A program made the translations under genes and the position numbers. Positions 14,556-22,261 of a DNA stretch of 25,824 nucleotides are shown here, piece by piece (the stretch's first letter is position 1; each line of letters starts with the position of its first letter). Source of the DNA: JAWOHX01 sp046484975 (GTDB lineage Bacteria > Bacillota > Clostridia > DUPQ01). Under the pieces are notes generated by a model. It was not told the DNA's origin, did not search any database, and saw nothing but the letters and a program-made list of their open reading frames with translations. The DNA is taken from contig JAWOHX010000020.1 of NCBI GenBank assembly GCA_046484975.1, positions 1 through 25,824 of the forward strand, in the 5' to 3' direction.

Positions 14556-15056
14556 CTATAACGTGATTTCTTCTACTGATTTTCCTCTGGCTTTTGCGAC
14601 ATCCTCCACCGTCCGCATGCACATAAGCCCTTGAATGGTTGCACGGACAACGTTGATGGCATTGTTGGAACCTAAGCTTTTCGTCCTGACATCCTTGACT
14701 CCTGCAAGTTCCATTACCGCCCTGACAGCGCCCCCTGCGATGACTCCGGTACCCTCTTTGGCGGGTTTGATCAGGACTTCGGCCGCACCGAATTTCCCGA
14801 TGACTTCATGAGGGACCGTTGTATTGACTATCTTGATTTTGATCATGTTCTTTTTAGCGGCCTCAATGCCTTTCTTGATGGCATCGGGAATCTCCGCGGC
14901 TTTTCCCATTCCTGCGCCCACATGACCGTTTTCATCTCCGACGACAACCAGGGTGCTGAAACGGAAATTTCTTCCGCCTTTAACAACCTTGGTCACCCGG
15001 CCGATCCTGACTACTTTTTCTTTCAGATCCATTACGCTGGTATCAATATGCTGCAA
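14556..15056 (-). CDS. rpsE: Small ribosomal subunit protein uS5
   Basis: S5 contributes to decoding accuracy and to mRNA helicase activity of the 30S subunit. The dsRNA-binding-like N-domain shows DLKEKVVRIGRVTKVVKGG and RNFRFSTLVVVGDENGHVG. The C-domain shows GTGVIAGGAVRAVMELAGV and the segment SLGSNNAINVVRATIQGL. The start chosen is TTG, 8 nt after GGAGG, giving MQHIDTSVMDLKEK and 166 residues, the common length. An ATG two codons upstream (15062) sits only 2 nt from GGAGG and is the alternative. It is 16 nt after rplR. Confidence 0.96.
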   Translation of the reverse strand: MQHIDTSVMDLKEKVVRIGRVTKVVKGGRNFRFSTLVVVGDENGHVGAGMGKAAEIPDAIKKGIEAAKKNMIKIKIVNTTVPHEVIGKFGAAEVLIKPAKEGTGVIAGGAVRAVMELAGVKDVRTKSLGSNNAINVVRATIQGLMCMRTVEDVAKARGKSVEEITL

Positions 15057-15072
15057 AGCCATTCCCTCCTTC

Positions 15073-15441
15073 TTAGAATTCGAGCCCTTCAGCTCTGGCG
15101 GCATCTGCCAATTCCTTCACTTTTCCGTGATACAGGTATCCGCTCCTGTCAAATACGACGGCCTTGATCCCTTTTTCAACGGTTCTTTTGGCAATAAGCG
15201 TACCAACTTGTTTTGCTGCTTCCTTATTGCCTCCACCTTTTATCTTATCTTTCAATGCACTGTCCAGAGTTGAAGCTGCAGCCAGTGTATTCCCCGTGAC
15301 ATCATCGATGACCTGTGCATATATGTGCTTGGAGCTTTTATACACATTCAGCCTTGGGGTGGTGGCTGTGCCGGAAATCTTGTTTCTGATCCGATTGTGT
15401 TTTTCTTTTCTCAGTTTGTTCTTGTCAGGTTTCTTAATCAT
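15073..15441 (-). CDS. rplR: Large ribosomal subunit protein uL18
   Basis: L18 delivers 5S rRNA to the 50S subunit together with L5. The 122-residue sequence has the basic start MIKKPDKNKLRKEKHNRIRN. It continues with TTPRLNVYKSSKHIYAQVID, the AKQVGTLIAKRTVEKGIKAV helix, FDRSGYLYHGKVKELADAAR and the terminal EGLEF. AAAGGAGT precedes the ATG at about 9 nt. It is flanked by rplF and rpsE in the standard spc order. Confidence 0.98.
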   Translation of the reverse strand: MIKKPDKNKLRKEKHNRIRNKISGTATTPRLNVYKSSKHIYAQVIDDVTGNTLAAASTLDSALKDKIKGGGNKEAAKQVGTLIAKRTVEKGIKAVVFDRSGYLYHGKVKELADAARAEGLEF

Positions 15442-15459
15442 TGATTCTCAACTCCTTTC

Positions 15460-15999
15460 CTATGCGCCTTTCTTGCCTTCTTTGCGTTTGATGATCTCGT
15501 CCGCATATTTGATTCCCTTGCCTAGATATGGCTCAGGTTTTCTTTTTGCCCTGATCTTCGCCGCGAATTCCCCCACTGCCTGCTTGTCCGGTCCCTTGAC
15601 GATGATCTGTGTCTGGGTGGGAAGTTCCACGGTAATCCCCTCCGGGAATTCCATCTCCACGGGATGGCTGTAACCAAGGGTCATCATGAGCTTAGTCCCC
15701 TGAACCTGCGCCCTGTATCCCACGCCGTTGATTTCGAGTTTCTTGCTGAATCCTTCGGAAACACCCGACACCATGTTGTTCAACAGGCTTCTGGTCAATC
15801 CATGGAGCGCTTTGTGCGCATTGGACTCACTTGGTCTTTTCACCACATAGGCCCCGTTCTCCATGATGATGGTCATCTCCTGGCAAAGCTGCTGGGTCAA
15901 TGTCCCCAATGGGCCCTTCACCGTTACCAGGTTGCCTTCATCGACTTTTATCTCCACGCCCTTCGGGATCTCAACGGGCATTTTTCCGATACGTGACAT
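15460..15999 (-). CDS. rplF: Large ribosomal subunit protein uL6
   Basis: L6 sits near the factor-binding site at the base of the L7/L12 stalk. The 179 residues begin MSRIGKMPVEIPKGVEIKV. The two alpha/beta repeats are visible, with LHGLTRSLLNNMVSGVSEGF in the first and PTQTQIIVKGPDKQAVGEFA in the second. It ends KPEPYLGKGIKYADEIIKRK. The ribosome site GGAGG is 9 nt before the ATG. A 65-nt gap separates it from rpsH; it contains a small AGCTT-GAAC-AAGCT hairpin (16031-16044) of unknown meaning. Confidence 0.98.
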   Translation of the reverse strand: MSRIGKMPVEIPKGVEIKVDEGNLVTVKGPLGTLTQQLCQEMTIIMENGAYVVKRPSESNAHKALHGLTRSLLNNMVSGVSEGFSKKLEINGVGYRAQVQGTKLMMTLGYSHPVEMEFPEGITVELPTQTQIIVKGPDKQAVGEFAAKIRAKRKPEPYLGKGIKYADEIIKRKEGKKGA

Positions 16000-16064
16000 T
16001 TTCTCTTTCCTCCATGTTCTTCATATTGCAAGCTTGTTCAAGCTCTTTTCAGAAACTGCATTCA

Positions 16065-16463
16065 TTACCACACGAAAGCCATGACTTCCCCGCCTACGCC
16101 TTTTGCCCTTGCCTGCTTGTCGGTCATGACACCGGTCGAAGTCGAAATGATTGCCACGCCCAATCCTCCGAGGACCTTTGGGATCTCATCCTTGCCCGCA
16201 TACACTCTCAAGCCGGGCTTGCTGATTCTCTTGATCCCCTTGATGACATTGGTTTTATCCGAAGAATATTTCAATGTGATCCGGATGATGCCCTGCAACC
16301 CGTCATCGACTTCCTTGACTTCCTTGATGTATCCTTCTTCAAGAAGAATGCCCGCGATGGACCTCTTAAGGTTTGAGGCCGGAACATCCACCGTCTCATG
16401 CTTGGCGGAACCTGCGTTTCTTATTCTTGTAAGCATATCTGCAATTACGTCTGATATCTGCAT
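16065..16463 (-). CDS. rpsH: Small ribosomal subunit protein uS8
   Basis: S8 binds the central domain of 16S rRNA and, in E. coli, represses the spc operon. The 132 residues start MQISDVIADMLTRIRNAGSA and include VPASNLKRSIAGILLEEGYI and RISKPGLRVYAGKDEIPKVL. They end with the conserved TSTGVMTDKQARAKGVGGEV segment followed by MAFVW. AGGAGG lies 7 nt upstream. It is in the standard position between rpsN and rplF. Confidence 0.98.
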   Translation of the reverse strand: MQISDVIADMLTRIRNAGSAKHETVDVPASNLKRSIAGILLEEGYIKEVKEVDDGLQGIIRITLKYSSDKTNVIKGIKRISKPGLRVYAGKDEIPKVLGGLGVAIISTSTGVMTDKQARAKGVGGEVMAFVW

Positions 16464-16485
16464 TTTAAATCCTCCTTTCCAAACC

Positions 16486-16671
16486 TTACCAGCTTGCTTT
16501 TCGTATACCGGGGATCTGCCCTTTGTATGCCAGTTCCCTGAAGCATATCCTGCATATCCTGTATTTCCTCAGGTATGCATGAGGTCTTCCACATATTCTG
16601 CACCTGTTGTATTCCCTGGTTGCAAATTTCTGTTTCTTCTGTTGTTTTAAAATCATCGCTTTCTTAGCCAA
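16486..16671 (-). CDS. rpsN: Small ribosomal subunit protein uS14, type Z
   Basis: The 61-residue zinc-binding (C+) form of S14, located in the 30S head near S3 and S10. Cys24-x2-Cys27 and Cys40-x2-Cys43 form the zinc ribbon in YNRCRICGRPH and YRICRICFRELA. The C-terminal KGQIPGIRKASW is diagnostic. The start is TTG, 7 nt after GGAGG, giving the normal MAKKAMI. It is 14 nt after rplE. Confidence 0.98.
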   Translation of the reverse strand: MAKKAMILKQQKKQKFATREYNRCRICGRPHAYLRKYRICRICFRELAYKGQIPGIRKASW

Positions 16672-16686
16672 TATGATCCCTCCTTC

Positions 16687-17229
16687 TTATGCCCTGCGGA
16701 ACGGCATTCCCATAAAGCCCAGCAATTCCCTGGCTTCTTCATCGGTATGTGCTGTTGTCACAAAAGTGATATCCATGCCTCTTACCTTGTCAATCTTGTC
16801 GTATTCGACCTCCGGGAAGATCAGCTGCTCCTTGACACCCATGGTATAGTTGCCTCTCCCGTCGAATGAATTCTGGGGCAGTCCCCTGAAATCCCTCACC
16901 CTGGGTAGGGCGATGGCAATGAGCCTGTCCACGAACTCATACATTCTTTCTCCCCTGAGAGTGACTTTGCATCCTATTTTCATGCCCTGCCTGACTTTGA
17001 AGTTGGCCACAGACTTCTTGGCGATGGTCACGACGGGTTTTTGTCCTGTTATTGTCATAATGTCGGCAACAGCAGAATCAATGGCCTTCGGGTTGTCTTT
17101 TGCTTCCCCGATTCCCATATTGATGGTGACCTTCTCCAGTTTAGGTACCTGGTTGATGTTCTTGTACTTAAACTTTTCCATCATTGCCGGTATTATGTCA
17201 TTCTTATAGGTATCTTTCAATCTTGCCAT
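16687..17229 (-). CDS. rplE: Large ribosomal subunit protein uL5
   Basis: L5 binds 5S rRNA and contacts the P-site tRNA from the central protuberance. The 180-residue protein has KLEKVTINMGIGEAKDNPKA, ITGQKPVVTIAKKSVANFKV and RQGMKIGCKVTLRGERMYEF. The C-terminal RGMDITFVTTAHTDEEAREL ends LGFMGMPFRRA. AGGAGG lies 8 nt before the ATG. It follows rplX by 19 nt. Confidence 0.98.
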   Translation of the reverse strand: MARLKDTYKNDIIPAMMEKFKYKNINQVPKLEKVTINMGIGEAKDNPKAIDSAVADIMTITGQKPVVTIAKKSVANFKVRQGMKIGCKVTLRGERMYEFVDRLIAIALPRVRDFRGLPQNSFDGRGNYTMGVKEQLIFPEVEYDKIDKVRGMDITFVTTAHTDEEARELLGFMGMPFRRA

Positions 17230-17248
17230 TTATACAACCTCCTCCGGC

Positions 17249-17587
17249 TTATTCTTTCTCTTTGATAACATCGATAACGGCGTTGCACTTCTTGCAAACC
17301 CTGGTCTTGCGCATATCGTCCGATACCTTCTTCGCAACTCTTGAAGGCTTTTTGCATTTGGGGCAAATAAGCATGACCTTGGATGCATCCATGGGAGATT
17401 CCTGGCTGACAATCCCTCCCTGCTGGTCTGCCTTCCTTGGCTTGACATGCCGCTTGGATATGTTTACGCCTTCCACCATGACCGTCCCTTTTTTAGGGTT
17501 TGTCTCCATGATTTTTCCGGTCTTGCCTCTGTCCTTGCCGTTGAGCACCAGGACATTGTCTCCTTTTTTTACATGTACCTTGTTCAT
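17249..17587 (-). CDS. rplX: Large ribosomal subunit protein uL24, zinc-ribbon C-terminus
   Basis: L24 is an early assembly initiator of the 50S subunit. The 112 residues contain the KOW motif VKKGDNVLVLNGKDRGKTGK near the N-terminus, then VMVEGVNISKRHVKPRK. A C-terminal zinc ribbon follows: Cys75-x2-Cys78 (ICPKC) and Cys98-x2-Cys101 (VCKKC). This matches the zinc pattern of S4, S14 and L36 in the same cluster. AGGAGG is 8 nt upstream of the ATG. Confidence 0.98.
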   Translation of the reverse strand: MNKVHVKKGDNVLVLNGKDRGKTGKIMETNPKKGTVMVEGVNISKRHVKPRKADQQGGIVSQESPMDASKVMLICPKCKKPSRVAKKVSDDMRKTRVCKKCNAVIDVIKEKE

Positions 17588-17603
17588 GAATCATGCCTCC
17601 TTC

Positions 17604-17972
17604 CTATAGTACTTCAGGGGCAAGAGAGATGATCCTCATGTAATCTTTGTCTCTGAGTTCCCTTGCAACCGGCCCAAAAATACGTGTACCCCTGGGTTCC
17701 TTGTCGTCTCTGATAATGACAGCCGCGTTCTCATCAAACTTGATGTAGGAGCCGTCTTTCCTTTTGATGCCTTTTTTGGTCCTGACCACGACACACCTGA
17801 CCACTTCGCCTTTTTTGACAAGGCTGCCGCCGGTGGAAGTTTTCACGCTGCAAATCACCGTGTCCCCGATACTGGCATATTTCTTTCCGGAACCTCCGAG
17901 AACCTTGATGCACATCAGTTCCTTGGCTCCGGTATTATCAGCCGCTTTCATAATTGTCTGCATCTGGATCAT
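17604..17972 (-). CDS. rplN: Large ribosomal subunit protein uL14
   Basis: L14 forms an intersubunit bridge and is the target of the silencing factor RsfS. The 122 residues begin MIQMQTIMKAADNTGAKELM and continue CIKVLGGSGKKYASIGDTVI. VVVRTKKGIKRKDGSYIKFD and GTRIFGPVARELRDKDYMRI lead to the end SLAPEVL, as expected. AGGAGG is 8 nt upstream. It lies between rpsQ and rplX. Confidence 0.98.
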   Translation of the reverse strand: MIQMQTIMKAADNTGAKELMCIKVLGGSGKKYASIGDTVICSVKTSTGGSLVKKGEVVRCVVVRTKKGIKRKDGSYIKFDENAAVIIRDDKEPRGTRIFGPVARELRDKDYMRIISLAPEVL

Positions 17973-17996
17973 TGAACTATCCTCCTTCCAAAACGA

Positions 17997-18254
17997 TTAC
18001 TGAGCTTTCTCAATAACGCTGACCAATCTCCACCTTTTATCCTTGCTGATAGGCCTGGTTTCCATGACTCTCACCTTGTCACCGATACTGCACTCATTGT
18101 TCTCGTCATGGGCTTTCAGTTTATATGTCCTCTTGATGACTTTTTTATATAGAGGATATTTAACACTATTCTCAACAGCAACCACGATGGTCTTGTCCAT
18201 TTTGTTGCTGACGACTTTTCCAGTCCTTGTTTTCCTGAGATTCCTATCTGACAT
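17997..18254 (-). CDS. rpsQ: Small ribosomal subunit protein uS17
   Basis: S17 is an OB-fold primary binder of the 16S 5' domain. The 85-residue sequence begins MSDRNLRKTRTGKVVSNKMD. It has KTIVVAVENSVKYPLYKKVI and KRTYKLKAHDENNECSIGDK, then VRVMETRPISKDKRWRLV. The frame is open 16 codons further upstream, but the chosen ATG has GGGAGG about 8 nt in front and matches the family start. It follows rpmC by 28 nt. Confidence 0.98.
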   Translation of the reverse strand: MSDRNLRKTRTGKVVSNKMDKTIVVAVENSVKYPLYKKVIKRTYKLKAHDENNECSIGDKVRVMETRPISKDKRWRLVSVIEKAQ

Positions 18255-18282
18255 ATGTTCTTCCTCCCTTCCTATAGGCAAT

Positions 18283-18486
18283 TTATTGCTTGCTTCCAAC
18301 AAGCTCCCGCTCCCTGAGGATGGTCTTCACCCTGGCGATGTTCTTCTTGACTTCCTTGAGCCTCATGGGGTTTTCGAGCTGGTTCGTCGCAATCTGAAAC
18401 CGGAGTTTGAAAAGCTCTGATTTCAATTCATTCAATTCTTTTGCAAGTTCCTGTCCAGTCAGTTTTCTTATTTCATTCGCTTTCAT
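18283..18486 (-). CDS. rpmC: Large ribosomal subunit protein uL29
   Basis: L29 is a two-helix protein at the exit tunnel that contacts trigger factor and SRP. The 67 residues have the typical MKANEIRKLTGQELAKELNE and LKSELFKLRFQIATNQLENP, and end RVKTILRERELVGSKQ. The start lies 14 nt inside the rplP reading frame and lacks a strong ribosome site (only GGCGGTG). Translation is therefore probably coupled to rplP. An ATG two codons upstream (18492) is possible but fits the family less well. Confidence 0.95.
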   Translation of the reverse strand: MKANEIRKLTGQELAKELNELKSELFKLRFQIATNQLENPMRLKEVKKNIARVKTILRERELVGSKQ

Positions 18487-18913
18487 TTGCATCACCGCCA
18501 ACTGTTTTTTCACGCATGACCACTTTGCATTTCACGGGTAATTTATGCATTGCAAGTCTCAACGCTTCTTTTGCCTCTTCTTCCCCTACCCCGCCGATCT
18601 CAAACATGATCCTCTGGGGTTTGACGATGGCCACCCAGAATTCCGGGCTGCCTTTTCCGCTTCCCATCCTGGTCTCAGCGGGCTTCTTGGTCACCGGTTT
18701 GTGTGGAAAGATTTTGATCCAGACTTTCCCGCCTCTCTTGATGGAACGTGTCATGGCCACCCTGGCGGCCTCAATCTGGTTGCTGGTGATCCAGCCGGGT
18801 TCCAAGGCCATCAGACCGAAATCGCCGTCGATGAGCACATTGCCCCTGGTTGCGATCCCTTTCATCCTGCCTCTGTGCACTCTTCTGTACTTGACTCTTT
18901 TCGGCATCAGCAT
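18473..18913 (-). CDS. rplP: Large ribosomal subunit protein uL16
   Basis: L16 shapes the A-site tRNA region of the 50S subunit. The 146 residues begin MLMPKRVKYRRVHRGRMKG and include LEPGWITSNQIEAARVAMTR and GGKVWIKIFPHKPVTKKPAE. TRMGSGKGSPEFWVAIVKPQ leads to EALRLAMHKLPVKCKVV. AGGAGG lies 9 nt before the first ATG, which supports MLMPKR over an internal MPKR start. The ATG shares one base with the rpsC stop (TAATG). Confidence 0.98.
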   Translation of the reverse strand: MLMPKRVKYRRVHRGRMKGIATRGNVLIDGDFGLMALEPGWITSNQIEAARVAMTRSIKRGGKVWIKIFPHKPVTKKPAETRMGSGKGSPEFWVAIVKPQRIMFEIGGVGEEEAKEALRLAMHKLPVKCKVVMREKTVGGDANESE

Positions 18914-19575
18914 TATTCCACGCCTCCTTCTGTTTTTTCTTTCTTGGAGGGAAGAATCTCTCCCTTGTATATCCAGGCTTTCACCCCGATTTTCCCATAT
19001 GTGGTGGTGGCTTCGGCAAAACCGTATTGAATATCCGCCCGAAGGGTCTGAAGGGGAATGGTGCCTTCATGGTAATGCTCCGTCCTTGCAATCTCCGCGC
19101 CGCCAAGCCTTCCCGCACAACAGGTTTTGACACCTTTGGCTCCTGCTTTCATGGCTCTGCTCATGGCCTGTTTCATGGCCCTTCTGAAAGAAATCCTTTT
19201 CTCCAGTTGAGCAGCAATGTTCTCAGCCAGCAGCTGTGCTGAAAGGTCGGGGTTCTTCAGCTCGGTGATGTTGATCAACACGCTTTTCTTCGTGAGCTTC
19301 TCCACTTCTGTCCTCAGCTGTTCAATCCCTGCGCCGTTCTTTCCGATGATCAAACCGGGTTTGGCTGCGAAGACATTGAGTTTGATTTTGCTGGCTGCCC
19401 TTTCGATCTCGATTCTCTCTATGCCGGCAATATACAGCTTCTTTTTGATGAATTTCCTGATGACATAATCTTCAACAAGCAAATTGCCGTATTCACGTTT
19501 TCCTGCGTACCATTTGGTATCCCAGTCTTTGATAATTCCGACCCTTAGTCCATGGGGATTCACCTTTTGTCCCAT
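18913..19575 (-). CDS. rpsC: Small ribosomal subunit protein uS3
   Basis: S3 lines the mRNA entry channel and contributes to ribosomal helicase activity. The 220 residues begin MGQKVNPHGLRVGIIKDWDT. The type II KH domain shows KPGLIIGKNGAGIEQLRTEV. The C-terminal domain shows ISFRRAMKQAMSRAMKAGAK, GRLGGAEIARTEHYHEGTIP and LRADIQYGFAEATTTYGKIG. AGGAGG is 7 nt upstream. It lies between rplV and rplP in the normal S10 order. Confidence 0.98.
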   Translation of the reverse strand: MGQKVNPHGLRVGIIKDWDTKWYAGKREYGNLLVEDYVIRKFIKKKLYIAGIERIEIERAASKIKLNVFAAKPGLIIGKNGAGIEQLRTEVEKLTKKSVLINITELKNPDLSAQLLAENIAAQLEKRISFRRAMKQAMSRAMKAGAKGVKTCCAGRLGGAEIARTEHYHEGTIPLQTLRADIQYGFAEATTTYGKIGVKAWIYKGEILPSKKEKTEGGVE

Positions 19576-19595
19576 TCTAATTCCTCCTTGCCCGC

Positions 19596-20072
19596 CTAAG
19601 CTCTTTCTTTGAGAACAATGGTTATATGGCTTGTTCTTTTCTTGATCCTTGTCGCGCTTCCTCTGGCTTTCGCCTTGATCCTTTTCAGGGTCGGGCCTTG
19701 GTTGGCGAATGCGTCTGCCACATACAGTTTCTCCTTGTCGAGCTCGAAATTGTTCACTGCATTGGCCTCTGCGGATTCCATCAGCTTCAGCACGTATTCA
19801 CTTGCTGACCTGGGAACATGCTTCAGGATCGCATATGCCTCGTCCAGGTTCTTGCCCCTTATGACATCGAGCAGCTGCTTGGCCTTTTTGGATGGCACCC
19901 TGATGTTCCGAACGGAAGCCCTGCCTTCGTCCCGGCCCACTCCCAGGTCCTTCTTTTCCTTTTTGGTCAGCAAGGGAGCCCTGTTGCTTTTTCTTCTGAA
20001 AGGCTTCACTTCAATCTTCACTACTTCTTTATTCTCAAGAACTTCTTTTTTCAATTCCGCTTTCTTTGCCAT
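19596..20072 (-). CDS. rplV: Large ribosomal subunit protein uL22 with long basic N-terminal extension
   Basis: L22 lines the exit-tunnel constriction; changes in its loop give macrolide resistance in other bacteria. The 158 residues include the standard domain from about residue 51: RASVRNIRVPSKKAKQLLDV, IRGKNLDEAYAILKHVPRSA, then ADAFANQGPTLKRIKAKARG ending RTSHITIVLKE. Before it lies a Lys/Glu-rich extension of about 50 residues, whereas L22 is usually about 110 residues in total. The chosen ATG is 7 nt after AGGAGG, so the extension is translated and is not a start-site error. Confidence 0.96.
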   Translation of the reverse strand: MAKKAELKKEVLENKEVVKIEVKPFRRKSNRAPLLTKKEKKDLGVGRDEGRASVRNIRVPSKKAKQLLDVIRGKNLDEAYAILKHVPRSASEYVLKLMESAEANAVNNFELDKEKLYVADAFANQGPTLKRIKAKARGSATRIKKRTSHITIVLKERA

Positions 20073-20099
20073 CTGCCTTCCTCCTTTCACTGCTTTCCC

Positions 20100-20381
20100 T
20101 TATTTCACCGATGAGGTCTTATCACCTTTGGAATGGCCCCGGTAGGTCCTTGTAGGGACGAATTCCCCCAGCCTGTGGCCGACCATGTCTTCTGTAATAT
20201 ATACAGGGACATGCTTCCTTCCATCATGAACCGCAACGGTATGTCCCACCATTTCAGGAAATATCGTAGAAGGTCTGGACCATGTCTTTATCACCTTTTT
20301 TTCGTTTTTCTCATTCAGTTCCTGAATCTTTTCAAGAAGCTTTGGAAATATATAAGGTCCTTTTTTTAGTGATCTGCCCAT
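20100..20381 (-). CDS. rpsS: Small ribosomal subunit protein uS19
   Basis: S19 forms a head complex with S13 and touches the A-site tRNA. The 93 residues begin MGRSLKKGPYIFPKLLEKIQ. They include IKTWSRPSTIFPEMVGHTVA and VHDGRKHVPVYITEDMVGHR, and end LGEFVPTRTYRGHS followed by a short Lys/Ser tail. AGGAGG is 6 nt upstream. It is 12 nt after rplB. Confidence 0.98.
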   Translation of the reverse strand: MGRSLKKGPYIFPKLLEKIQELNEKNEKKVIKTWSRPSTIFPEMVGHTVAVHDGRKHVPVYITEDMVGHRLGEFVPTRTYRGHSKGDKTSSVK

Positions 20382-20393
20382 AACAGTCCTCCT

Positions 20394-21227
20394 CTATTTA
20401 CTCTTTCTTTTCTTGACAATGTATTTGTCAGAAGGATTCTTCTTTTTCCTGGTTTTTGCACCGAGGGTCGGTTTGCCCCATGGTGTCACAGGACCCGATC
20501 TCCCGATGGGTGATTTTCCTTCGCCGCCGCCGTGGGGATGGTCGTTGGGATTCATGGCGGAGCCCCTTACCGTGGGACGGATGCCCATCCATCTTTTTCT
20601 TCCGGCTTTTCCGAGGGTGATGTTTTCGTGGTCCAGATTCCCCACCTGCCCGATGGTGGCCTTGCATAGCAGGCTGACCATCCTGACCTCGCCCGAGGGA
20701 AGCCTGATCTGGGCATATCCCGCTTCTTTTGCCATCAGCTGGGCGGAATTCCCTGCGGATCTCACCATCTGTCCGCCTTTGCCGGGTTTCATCTCGATGT
20801 TGTGGATGATGGTACCAACGGGCATGTTCCCAAGAGGAAGAGCGTTTCCCAGACGGATATCCGCTGTTGCTCCTGAGTGCACGGTGTCCCCCACCTTCAG
20901 TCCATTGGGAGCGATAATATATCTTTTCTCCCCGTCAGCATAAAACAACAGGGCTATATTGGCGCTTCTGTTTGGATCGTATTCAATGGCCGCAACCTTC
21001 GCGGGAACAGCATCCTTGTCTCTCTTGAAGTCAATGACCCTGTATTTCGGGGACGTCCCCCCCCCTTTATGACGCACGGTTATCTTGCCATATGAATTCC
21101 TGCCGGCATTCTTGCTTTTTCTTGATGTCAATCCCTTTTCAGGCGTCTTCTTTGTAATCTCTTCAAAAGTGGATACTGTCATGAACCTTCTGGACGGTGT
21201 CGTGGGATTAAACTTTTTAGTTGGCAT
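20394..21227 (-). CDS. rplB: Large ribosomal subunit protein uL2
   Basis: L2 is required for subunit association and sits near the peptidyl transferase centre. The 277 residues begin MPTKKFNPTTPSRRFMTVST. They have GRNSYGKITVRHKGGGTSPK, YRVIDFKRDKDAVPAKVAAI and EYDPNRSANIALLFYADGEK. The signature RGSAMNPNDHPHGGGEGKSP carries the conserved His near the catalytic centre. The C-terminus ends in DKYIVKKRKSK. AAGGAG is 9 nt upstream. Confidence 0.98.
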   Translation of the reverse strand: MPTKKFNPTTPSRRFMTVSTFEEITKKTPEKGLTSRKSKNAGRNSYGKITVRHKGGGTSPKYRVIDFKRDKDAVPAKVAAIEYDPNRSANIALLFYADGEKRYIIAPNGLKVGDTVHSGATADIRLGNALPLGNMPVGTIIHNIEMKPGKGGQMVRSAGNSAQLMAKEAGYAQIRLPSGEVRMVSLLCKATIGQVGNLDHENITLGKAGRKRWMGIRPTVRGSAMNPNDHPHGGGEGKSPIGRSGPVTPWGKPTLGAKTRKKKNPSDKYIVKKRKSK

Positions 21228-21264
21228 TTGCTTTCACTCCTTTTTTAAAATCTCACGGCCCCTT

Positions 21265-21618
21265 CTACTGGGTCATGCCGAATTCATCAATGCTTGTCTT
21301 GTATTTCCTGGAAGAAGCTTTCTCTTTCCCACCCTTGTCGAGATAAACGGATGACGTAGGTTTCGTGTCGATCTTCACGATCGCCTTTTTGAATTTGGCT
21401 GTCCTTCCGGAATGAATGCCCATTCTTTTTATTTTCCCGTCATAATTGATGGTGTTCACCTTCAGAACCTTGACATTGAAAAGCTTCTGAACGGCTTTCT
21501 TGATCTCGGTCTTGGTCGATCTGGTATCAACAATGAAAGTATACTTGCCATCGGCGATGTCGTCGCTGCTTCTTTCGGTAATGTACGGTTTGATGATGAT
21601 GTCTTCATAAGCTTTCAT
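21265..21618 (-). CDS. rplW: Large ribosomal subunit protein uL23
   Basis: L23 is the exit-tunnel docking site for trigger factor and SRP. The 117 residues begin MKAYEDIIIKPYITERSSDD. They include YTFIVDTRSTKTEIKKAVQK and LFNVKVLKVNTINYDGKIKR, then MGIHSGRTAKFKKAIVKI. The C-terminal tail is about 20 residues longer than the shortest L23s. The ATG shares one base with the rplD stop (TAATG); AGGAGG is 10 nt upstream within rplD. Confidence 0.98.
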   Translation of the reverse strand: MKAYEDIIIKPYITERSSDDIADGKYTFIVDTRSTKTEIKKAVQKLFNVKVLKVNTINYDGKIKRMGIHSGRTAKFKKAIVKIDTKPTSSVYLDKGGKEKASSRKYKTSIDEFGMTQ

Positions 21619-22241
21619 TATGCGTACACCTCCTCCACTTTTTTCACCCCTGCCTTGGTGATGATGAAACGGTCGTATTTCAGTATGTCGTATACATTCA
21701 GCGTATTGACCTGGGTGGTCTTTACTCCCTGGATGTTGTCCGCCGACTTGATGACCTTTTTGTCATTCTCGCTGAGAACGATGAGACATGAGGTCTCCAC
21801 TTTGAGATTTCCCAGCAGTTCCACCATTTTCCTGGTCTTGATCTCATCAAAGGCCAGATCGTCAAGGACAAGGATTTCCTTTTGGTTCACCTTGCTGGTC
21901 AAAGCGGATTTCATGGCAAGCCTTCTCACTTTCTTGGGGATGGACATCCTGTAGCTCCGGGGTTTGGGTGCAAATGTCACACCACCACCCGTCCATATGG
22001 GACTCCTGGAGCTTCCGTGGCGGGCCCTGCCCGTGCCTTTCTGCCTCCAGGGTTTCTTGCCGCCGCCCCGGACTTCCGCACGGGTCTTGGTGGATTGGTT
22101 TCCCTGCCTGGCGTTGGAAAGCTGTGCAACCACGACACTGTGTAATGCGGTTTCATTGACTTCGATTCCAAAGATCTTATCGTCAAGCTGCAATTCTTCC
22201 ACTATGTCGCCGCTCATGTTATATACATCTACTTTTGGCAT
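21618..22241 (-). CDS. rplD: Large ribosomal subunit protein uL4
   Basis: L4 has a tunnel-lining loop and autoregulates the S10 operon in E. coli. The 207 residues begin MPKVDVYNMSGDIVEELQLD. The loop region GGGKKPWRQKGTGRARHGSS continues RSPIWTGGGVTFAPKPRSY and is diagnostic. AMKSALTSKVNQKEILVLDD and a typical C-domain follow. AAGGAG is 8 nt upstream. It lies between rplC and rplW. Confidence 0.98.
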   Translation of the reverse strand: MPKVDVYNMSGDIVEELQLDDKIFGIEVNETALHSVVVAQLSNARQGNQSTKTRAEVRGGGKKPWRQKGTGRARHGSSRSPIWTGGGVTFAPKPRSYRMSIPKKVRRLAMKSALTSKVNQKEILVLDDLAFDEIKTRKMVELLGNLKVETSCLIVLSENDKKVIKSADNIQGVKTTQVNTLNVYDILKYDRFIITKAGVKKVEEVYA

Positions 22242-22261
22242 TGCGCTTTCTCCTTCCCTCT

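Noticed and set aside
16031..16044. AGCTT/AAGCT hairpin between rpsH and rplF as a regulatory element
   Set aside because: Only 5 bp with no T-run and close to chance expectation; mentioned with rplF only.
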